A stretch of 64,000 nt of DNA from Diphasiastrum complanatum (lineage: Eukaryota; Streptophyta; Lycopodiopsida; Lycopodiales; Lycopodiaceae), in the NCBI GenBank assembly GCA_029204225.1, contig CM055092.1, positions 12,526,476-12,590,475 on the forward strand, written 5' to 3'. Made by a program: the position numbers and the translations under genes. The notes under the pieces are model-generated. The model searched no databases. It saw nothing but the letters and a program-made list of their open reading frames with translations, and had not been told where the DNA came from. Positions 46,901 through 55,900 of this stretch are shown here, in pieces. The first letter of the stretch is position 1, and the number at the start of each line of letters is the position of its first letter.

Positions 46901-49900
46901 AGCTGAGTTATTCTCTGTTGCATTGGCCTCACAAGCTACAACAGGTGGTTGGTACATTGACTCACGTGCTTCAAAGCACATGACCCCTCATAGGGATTGG
47001 TTTGATACCTTTGTGGGGATTTGTGATGGACAAGAGGTGTGCCTAGGTGACAACTCAACACACAAGGTCAAGGGAAAGGGCACAGTACTTGTAAAGCTTC
47101 CATCAGGAGAAGTCAAAGTCATTAAGAATGTCTTATATGTACCAGGACTTGCTAAAAATCTTCTTTCAGTAGGAGCTATCACTCAACAAAATATGAAAGT
47201 AGAATTTGATGCTACTTCTTATCTTGTGTTGGACTTGAGTGATAATATGAAGGTTGTGGCCAAAGGATTGCAGGAAGATAATCTATACATGTTATACACT
47301 TCTATCCCTAGTCAGCATGCTTATACAACAAAAGGAAGTGATGTGGATAGGTTGTGGCATGAGAGGTATGGACATCTTGGCTACCAAAGCATGCAGGTGT
47401 TGAACCAGCATCATATGGTGGAGTCATACCCCTCAGCAAAATAGCGTAGCAGAGAGAAAGAACTGAACTATTGTGGAGTGTGCAAGGTGCATGCTCAAGG
47501 CAAAGGGATTGCCCAACTCTTTTTGGGGCGAGGCAATGCACACAACAGTGTTTTTGTTGAATAGAAGTCCAACAAAAGTTGTGGAAGGCAAGACTCCAGA
47601 AGAGGCATTTAGCGGCATCAAGCCCAAGGTGGGTGCTTTGCGAGTGTTTGGTTGTACGGCCTATGCCCATATTCCCAAGGATAACAGGAAAAAGCTGGAT
47701 GCAAAATCAGCAAAGTGTATTTTCTTGGGATACAGTGAAGAAAGCAAAGCTTACCGACTTTACGATCTTACTAGCAAGAAGAGGATCATAAGTCGAGATG
47801 TGATCTTTGAAGAAGATCAAACGCCTCCTATAGAGGAACTTGAGATGGAGGATGGTACAAGTGAATTTGTGCCAATACTTGATGACCCACATCCATATAT
47901 TGGGGAGCCTCAGGATGATCATATGAGTGACCAAGAGGAAGAATCCGAGGAGGCTAGGAAGCGGAAGGAAAGGGGAAATCTGTTGAGTCCTATTCACCGT
48001 CTTCATCACCAACTGCAAGGAAGAAGTTTCCCAAGTGGTACTGGCAAACTGTGCAGGATGGTTTGATATTGGATGAGGGAGAGAGCAGCAATCCAGGGGC
48101 TAGGAGGTCTCAAAGGCAAGCCCAACAGCATGAACACCAGGAGACAAACTATGCAGTTATGACTACTATTTTGGATTCACAAGATCCGCATACATTCATT
48201 GAGGCAACAGATGAGAAGGTATGGCAACATGCTATGCAAGAGGAGTACGACTCCATTCTCAAGAATGATACATGGGATTTGGTGAAGTTACCAAAAGGGA
48301 AGCGTCCTATTGGCTGTAAGTGGGTCTACAGGACCAAATACAAATCGGATGGGAGCATCGAAAAGCATAAGGCAAGGCTGGTTGCTAAAGGCTATGCACA
48401 GAAGGAGGGCTTGGACTATGATGAGACATTTGCACCGGTAGCTAAGATGACGTCTATCAGGTTGGTTTTAGTATTGGCTGCATTTTTTGGTTGGGAGGTC
48501 CATCAAATGGACGTGAAGAGTGCTTTTCTCAATGGACAGTTGGTTGAAGAAGTCTACATGGAACAGCCACAAGGTTTTGAGGCTAAGGGCAAGGAAAGTA
48601 TGGTATGTAGGCTTAAGAAGGCCTTATATGGTTTGAAGCAGGCACCCAGGGCCTGGTATAGTCATATTGACGACTATTTTGCCAAGGAGCAATTCATAAA
48701 GAGTCAGTCGGATTGCAACCTGTTCGTGAAGGAGGAAGATGGGAACATTACATTGTTTTGATAGTTTTCTATGTGGATGACTTGGTCATCACGGGTAACA
48801 ATGGGCAGCTTATTGAAAAAGTGAAGGCTCAATTATCAAATGAGTTCGAGATGAAGGATTTGGGTTTAATCCACTATTGTCTTGGCTTGGAGGTTTGGAA
48901 AAAGGAAAATTGTGTGTTTATTTCCCAAGCTAACTATGCATGTGAAGTCTTGAACAGGTTCAACATGCAAGATTGCAAACCTGTTTCCACGCCCATTGAT
49001 ACCAGCAGTAAGCCATCTAGAGATGATGGCACTCCTTTTGTGGACGAGACTCTTTATAGGCAGCTTGTGGGTAGCCTGATTTATCTCACCACTACGAGAC
49101 CAAGCATTTCCTATGCGGTTGGTGTAACAAGCCAGTTCATGAGTTCTCCAACTGAAGCACATTGGAAAGCAGCCAAGAGGGTTTTGAGTTATGTCAAAGG
49201 GACAACCTGTTATGGGATTGAGTACACAGATGACGGAAAGCTTCAGCTTGGAGGCTTTACCGATTCGGATTGGGTGATAGGGATGATCGAAAGTCGACTA
49301 CAGGTTTTACTTTCAACCTTGGTTCAGGGGCCATTTCTTGGTGTAGCAAGAAACAGCCCACAGTTACCTTATCATCGACAGAGGCTGAGTACAGGGCAGT
49401 GGCAAAAGCTACCTGCGAGGCAATATGGCTCAGGAGACTTCTTGGGGAGGTGCAGATTCCACAGGATGGTCCTACTATTCTTCAGTGTGACAGCCAGAGT
49501 TGCATCCAGCTTGCCAAAAATCCTGTGTACCATGCTCGTATGAAGCATATTGAGGTGCACTTCTTACGAGAGAAGATACAAAGCGGAGAAATTCAGCTCG
49601 AGTACTGTGATACCAACGATCAAGCAGCAGATATCTTTACTAAGGCACTTAGTAGAGAAAAATTTGAAAAGTTTCGTAGCATGCTAGGTGTTGGTATGAA
49701 CAAAATAGCCATTGAGGGGGGTGTTGAAATAAATGCCTATTTTGCCCCTTAAGGCTTGTATACTTGTAACTTGTAAGTTGTGCATAAGACATGGGGGTAA
49801 AACATTTATGTACATAGTACACCCCACTTGTGCTAATTAGGCAAGTAATATCAAGTAGGTTGAGGACCCATGTGGGTTCTTGAGCTAGAATTAGCAAGAC

Positions 49901-52900
49901 ACCACCTCTATACATTACATGCTATATGTAGCCCAAACTTTGGAGGGGTTTCCACGCCCTACTACACTTTTAATAATCATTCAAGTTGTGTGAGCTTTGA
50001 AGTCCTCTCTCTCTTGCTTTTGTGTTCTACTCCATAGCTGGTTTTCTGAAGCTTTCATATTGTGCTTGCTATGCTGTTATGATACTCCATAGCTAGGCCT
50101 TGGAATTTGTCACATGCAAGGTACTCTGTTCTTTAACACACATAGAACGAGCAATTTATTAGTAACTGAAGCAAGCTTAATCCAGATTCCAAACTTCAAA
50201 ATGACAAAACTTGATCCTCATGAGGTTTGATTTCCTCTCTTGGTAGTAGTCCTTCCTCAACCCTTTTGGTCTTTAACATGCATGCTTTGGTTTTGATATC
50301 AGTATCACTGAGAAGGCATGAGAAAAAGTCATGAACTTGGCATAGATGCGTTGTGTACAATAGAACTCCCTAGATTTTGAAACCTACTATTGCTCCTAGT
50401 TTGTGGGTCTCCTACTCGGGTTCCAATGGCTGTAAAAAAAAATTTGAAAGTTTTTTTTTAGAGGGAATTTTGACATTCTGGAATGCTATGCTTTCAGAAT
50501 GCCATTCTGACGCAAGTTAGATGGCAACGATACAACACAAAAATAGCACTTCGACTCTATCAATGAGTCAACATTATTACTAGGACAAAATGTTTACTTG
50601 ATACATAAGTCACCAACAAAATTTGGTAGCAATGGTTACATGGATGCACAATCGCAGATAGGAAATTTTTCTCTCAATCATAATTCTTGTCTCATCAAAG
50701 AATTGTTCATCTATCCTAATCTAACACTGTATGTTTGGCACAAGGATCTTTTTGTTCACTCATGAGATGGTGGGCAAAACACTTATGATTTTTAGGAAAG
50801 ACTCATGATTTCTCAACTTTTAACATTTTAACCTGGACCAATCAGACATTATTGATTACATAGTTGTTTATTGAGTTATAGCCTTGTTCCCTGTTTTATT
50901 TTGGATAAGATAAGGTCATGGGCCAAGTGACAGAATGTGGGAACCTCTTGGAACTTGTGCCATGTTTTATGCACTAACCTATTTAGGACCTTCTTGGAAG
51001 GATTCTTGAAGGGTCCTCATAACATCGGAGTACAGTAACTCTTAGGCATTTGACAAGTGACCCTGGAGTTCCTTGAATCTTTTGTAGGAGACGTATCCTT
51101 GCAGTTGTAGGAGACCTATCCTTGCAGTTGTGAGAGGATGGTCTGTGAGTCATCTTATGCTCAAGTTACCTATGTCACACAAGGATCTTAGTTGGAGATC
51201 ATTGTTTGATTTATTCAGTATGCTTTCCTCTATGGTCTTATGTGATTTTTCATTTGATTTGTGTTCATAACTGGCCTTTCGATTCAAAAGTTGGTTGCAA
51301 CTTGCAACATGCCTCAAGTGTTTTCAATCCTCATCTTGAAAGTTTTCAATGATTGCTGTTGAAATTAAACTCATGTATTTGTCAGAAAATCAAGCTTACA
51401 TGATAAGATCTCAACATGAGATTAGGACTCAACTCCATTTTATGACCGCTAGGTTCAGCCAAATAAAGGAAAATCATTATGAATTTATTATGGTTAATAA
51501 GACTAGTTCAGTCAGACAATACATCATCAGCTTTTTTTTAAAATCATAAACATTGCGAAATTCAAGCTGCAGCATGTCAGATTCCTAAACTCGGGCCTTG
51601 TGGTCAATGCTTCAATTCACAATGTTAGAACATTTCTCTGAACACCTCGACTCGCCACCCATCTATTGAATTTCATGACCATCCTGAGCTTGGATTCTCA
51701 AGCAATAAACAGCAACATGCCAGACCACCATAAGTTTCCGTCGTTGCCAATTATTACCTAAACACATGCATTCCTGCCCATGCTCCTCTACCATCTTTGT
51801 GTTAGAAGTGGATTCTTTAAAATAATACCCGCAATCATTCCAATTTCCAACAGAGCTGCCCCAACCCAGAACTCAAGCTTCAAAGAGTACCTCATGTATT
51901 CTTGGTTGATGGTGCCATATTTGGCATGTACATGAATAGGTGAGGACATAAGAAGTAGAATTAAGAGGAGTTGACAATTGACCTATATGCCTCTAAATTA
52001 TAGGTCCGGGGAATTTCTGGGTGCTGTTTAAGCACTCTGTTGAAATAAACATAGAAGTTGTTTACTAAGCATTGCTGCCAAGTAAGACACGAGGTTTAAA
52101 AGTTGCCTACATAAGTGGGCCTTAGCTGTTATTCAGATACCATACAAAAGAAAATGGAGAATTATAATTCAAATAAGACTTCAAAAACTTGATATGAAAT
52201 CACATCCAGATGGACTTATGGTTATTTGATTATATTTGTTAGAATTTGTTACAGAGCTGTCATGGATTTGTGACTGTGAATGTTATGAATTCAATGTGAA
52301 TAGAAGCATATTATTTCTGCTCTGACTCCAGTTTGTCTTCAACTTGACTTTTGTAATGCCATGATTCAAGTTTGTTGAGCATGGCTGATAGATCATTAAC
52401 TCTTAGTAATGTTCGACATATGGAATTTTTGAGGGATTTGGAATGGTAACTTTGTTCATTCAGGTCATCAAGTTATGACTAGGCAAGCAGCATTGGAGTA
52501 TGCCCAACAATCAGGCTTGGATCTTGTTGAGGTGAGAAGCGGTTCTTAGTAGTTTAGCTCTAGTACTAATCCCAATGTCTGCAGTAGGTCTAGGTTAACA
52601 TGGATTTTTTCATTGAGGTTCTCAGTTTTGCATCAATTTTTTTTAGGATGTTACTTGTTGTACCATTACTTCTGTAGACTTGTCAATACAAGCAGGTAAA
52701 TCCCTAGGAGCTAAAAAATGCTTCGTTTCCTTTCTTCCTTATTCCACTATCGACAGCTACATTCTGACAGTGCATCACTTCACTGGTGGAAATCTGTCAG
52801 CATAGCACAATATAAGAGTAATTTCTTGAAGCATGTAGGTTGACTCCAGAGCTAATCCGATTGTCTGCAAACTTATGGATTATAAGAAAGAAAAGTATCT

Positions 52901-55900
52901 AGAAAAGCGACGAGATCAAGAACGACGCAAGCAACAGGTTATCACTGTGCTTTTTGAATAAGCTTGAAATTAATTTGTGGACATTTCCAGCATATCTAAC
53001 TTTCTCACATGTTATTAGTTGTATCGGACACACAAATCTGCATATCTCTATACCCCTGGTGGGCATGTTTACTTAGGTTTTAAACAGCATTTCTTTGTTC
53101 CAAGTTTGCAGGTGGACAAACGTCGGTTGAATGATTTAAAGGAAGTGAGGTTTGGCACGAAAATAGTGAGTACTTCTTGAGTGTTATTTTTGTATATAAA
53201 ATAACAGTTTCCTAATGGTTGTCAAATATACCACGAATTTGAGTTAAGATTCTTGATCATGATATCTGATTCGAAGACTGGTTAATGTTGACAGTTATTC
53301 ATGTCATTACACTCTATTCTTAGACTCTACTTATCATCTGTATTTCTTGTAAAGAAATTATGATGCTTAATCTGTGCTTGCTACCTATCACCTTTTATAG
53401 TTATTTATATCATTACACTCTATTCTTAGACTCTACTTATCATTTGTATTTCTTGTAAAGAAATGATGATGCTTAATCAATGCTTGCAACGATTTAGATA
53501 TTCAAAGGTCCATATGAGAAAAGGACATGACTTGTCCAAACTATGTAAAAATAACTATGCTCAAAAATCCATTTATTTGATGCCTTGGCATGCCATGTCA
53601 TGGGTTTTGACATTCTGCGGGTAAATCATCTGTGAGTTTTGCAAGTTTACTTCGTATCTTACTTGCGAAAATTCATAGCACATGGCATGCTAGCAAATGT
53701 AGGCCTCTAGGACTTCTGGGAGGACCAAGTCTGGGGCTAGGGCCTGGTGCATTAGCTAGGTCCAGGGCTAGGTCCAATCTCATGGCCAGGTAAAGCCCAA
53801 GAGGGCTATGAATGCAAAAATCGTAAGAAGGTTCCTTGTGGTTCCGTGCGGTCCATCCACCGCAAGAAACCGCAAGGAGGCTTCTTGCGGTCCCTTGTGG
53901 TGGGCTGGACCGCACGGAACCTCCTTGTGGTCTGTTGCAGTGGCCCAAGGGACCGCAAGGACCTTTCTTGTGGTCCAGCCCACCGCAAGGAGGCTCCTTG
54001 CGGTCCAGCCCACCGCAAGGAGGCTCCTTGCGGTCCAGCCCACCGCAAGGGACCGCAAGAAGGTTGCTTGTGGTCCCTCACAGTTTAGGGTTTAGGGTAC
54101 CCAACCCAACGGACCATAAGGAGCCCACCCCAAGGGACCACAAGGAGCCTTCTTGCGGTCCAGACCAGTGCAAGGGACCGCAAGAATGCTCCTTGTGGTC
54201 CCTCACGGTTTAGGGTTTAGGGTTTAGGGTACCCAACCCAACGGAGCATAAGGAGCCGACTCCAAGGGACCACAAGGAGCCTTCGTGCGGTCCGGACCAC
54301 CGCAAGGGACCGCAAGAAGCCTCCTTGCAGTGGCCCAAGGGACCGCAACGGACCACAAGGGGCCTTCTTGCGGTCCGGTGTGGGCCGGACCGCAAGAAGG
54401 CCCCTTGTGGTCCCTTGGGCCACCACAAGGGACCACCAGGAGCCCCTTGCGGTCCCTAGCGGTGGGCTGGACCGCAAGGGACCACAAGGAGCCCAAGGAG
54501 CCAAAGTGTGAAAAAGAAAAAAATTGACTGAATCACTTGGCAGCCCACCACCATAGCACGCCGGTGTGCTATGGTGGTGGGCTGCCAGGTCAAATTATTA
54601 TTAAACTCAGTTTGTTCCTAAAAACCCTAACGCAGACATGAGGGTCCGGGCCGGAATGCCCGCGTCCGGCGTCTAGACCCGGACGCGTCTGACCCCGGAC
54701 GTGGGGTCGGACGCGTCCAATTTTTTTTTTTTAATTAAAAAAAAAAAAAAACAGATGCGTCCGGGTTCCGGATGCACGCGTCCGGGGGTCCGGACGCCAT
54801 TTTTTTTTAAAAAAAATTTTAAATTTAAAAAAAAAAAAAAACGGACGCGGATGCACCTCTGGCGCGTCCACGTCCGGGACGCGGACGCGCGTCCGGACGC
54901 GCGTTCGCGTCCGGGTCCCGCTTCCTTGGACCTTTGTTTAATAACCCTTTTTTTTTTATTAACTTGTTCCGTATGAGTACATACCAGAACGTAGAGTACG
55001 TTCCACCCTGAAATGGGTGGAGTGGGTTTCTGAGGTGGCATCTTTGTCTATAGATGCACTTTGATTTTGTGCTCTCAAAAATGTATTTGTTCCAACTTTT
55101 GTTCTCAAAAAAGCACTCAAGAGATGACTTTGTTTATAAGTAAAACAGGGTTTTCTGAATTAGGGTTTCCAAAAAATGGCAAGCAAAGGTAATCACTTCT
55201 TCAATCGTGCCCAACTTCTAGAAAACCAATTCAATCGACAAAACTCAATTATGATCTAAAAAGTTATGATGAAAGTTTTTTCTTTGAGTGCTAGAGAGAG
55301 AAAGATTGCCAAAGACAAAAATATATATTTATATAGAGAGAAAGTTAAGCAACTAAAAAGGTAGGAAAGTGTTATAATACCATACTATAAACTCAATCAC
55401 AAGAGACAACAAATAACATTCACAAAGCATTCTCTGATTAAGAAAACTGGATGGACAACCATGGTTGCCGATAGCTCAAGCAGATCTCCAACTAAGTTAT
55501 AGAATCCCCTACAAAAGCTTTAGGACACCAAACTCAATAATTGAGAAATTAGAGTCTCTTATTTATACTTAGTCAAGAACATCGTAGAAGGTTCTAAAAG
55601 GGTCCTATCTTAAAAGGAGGCTCACGATTAATAAAATAGTTGCGAGTTTCAAAAGTGGTTGGGAGGCGTGCAAATAGAAGTATAAAAACTGCGTGTTCAT
55701 AACACTTATGCTCAGTTTTTTGATGCTCACACAACGATTCTGGTTGAAGATGGTTCTATGATTCTTTAGTTTGTTGTCCATTATAGTTTTATGTGAAGCC
55801 GTATGAGTTATTGTGTTCCTGATCTTATCTCGTGAACCAAAAGTGATATCAGTCCTTCTGACACACTATTAAGACTGCTCTTTGTTTTGATTATCATTCA

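Larger units (their letters stand above)
45231..50112 (+). mobile_element. Ty1/copia element C with both LTRs
   Basis: Plus-strand Copia element in IF-3 intron 2: 5' LTR lacking its first 46 bp, primer site, gag, protease, damaged integrase, reverse transcriptase, RNase H, G-rich purine tract and full 3' LTR. The two LTRs align without length change from 45231/49768 onward apart from one-base gaps and differ at about eight positions by eye, so it is the youngest-looking insertion here. No target duplication is visible because the left end is missing. Confidence 0.9.
41402..52463 (+). other. IF-3 intron 2, about 11.06 kb
   Basis: Donor GTGGGC after GAAGAAG and acceptor TTCATTCAG before GTCATCAAG; joining restores GGT (Gly) within EEGHQVMTR, so the two exons are one gene. 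Contains Copia D (minus, 42060-44936) and Copia C (plus, 45231-50112); the rest is unassigned AT-rich sequence, including a 24 bp tandem duplication at 51084-51131. Confidence 0.9.

Noticed and set aside
53673-54527. Several overlapping open frames of 70-125 codons on both strands in the GC-rich repeat
   Set aside because: All have low-complexity Arg/Gly/Pro/Ser/Leu repeats produced by the 30 bp palindromic units, and they lie in an intron of IF-3 between confirmed exons.
54673-55041. 122-codon minus-strand frame with Phe and Lys runs
   Set aside because: The runs are translations of poly-T/poly-A tracts between CpG-rich palindromes.
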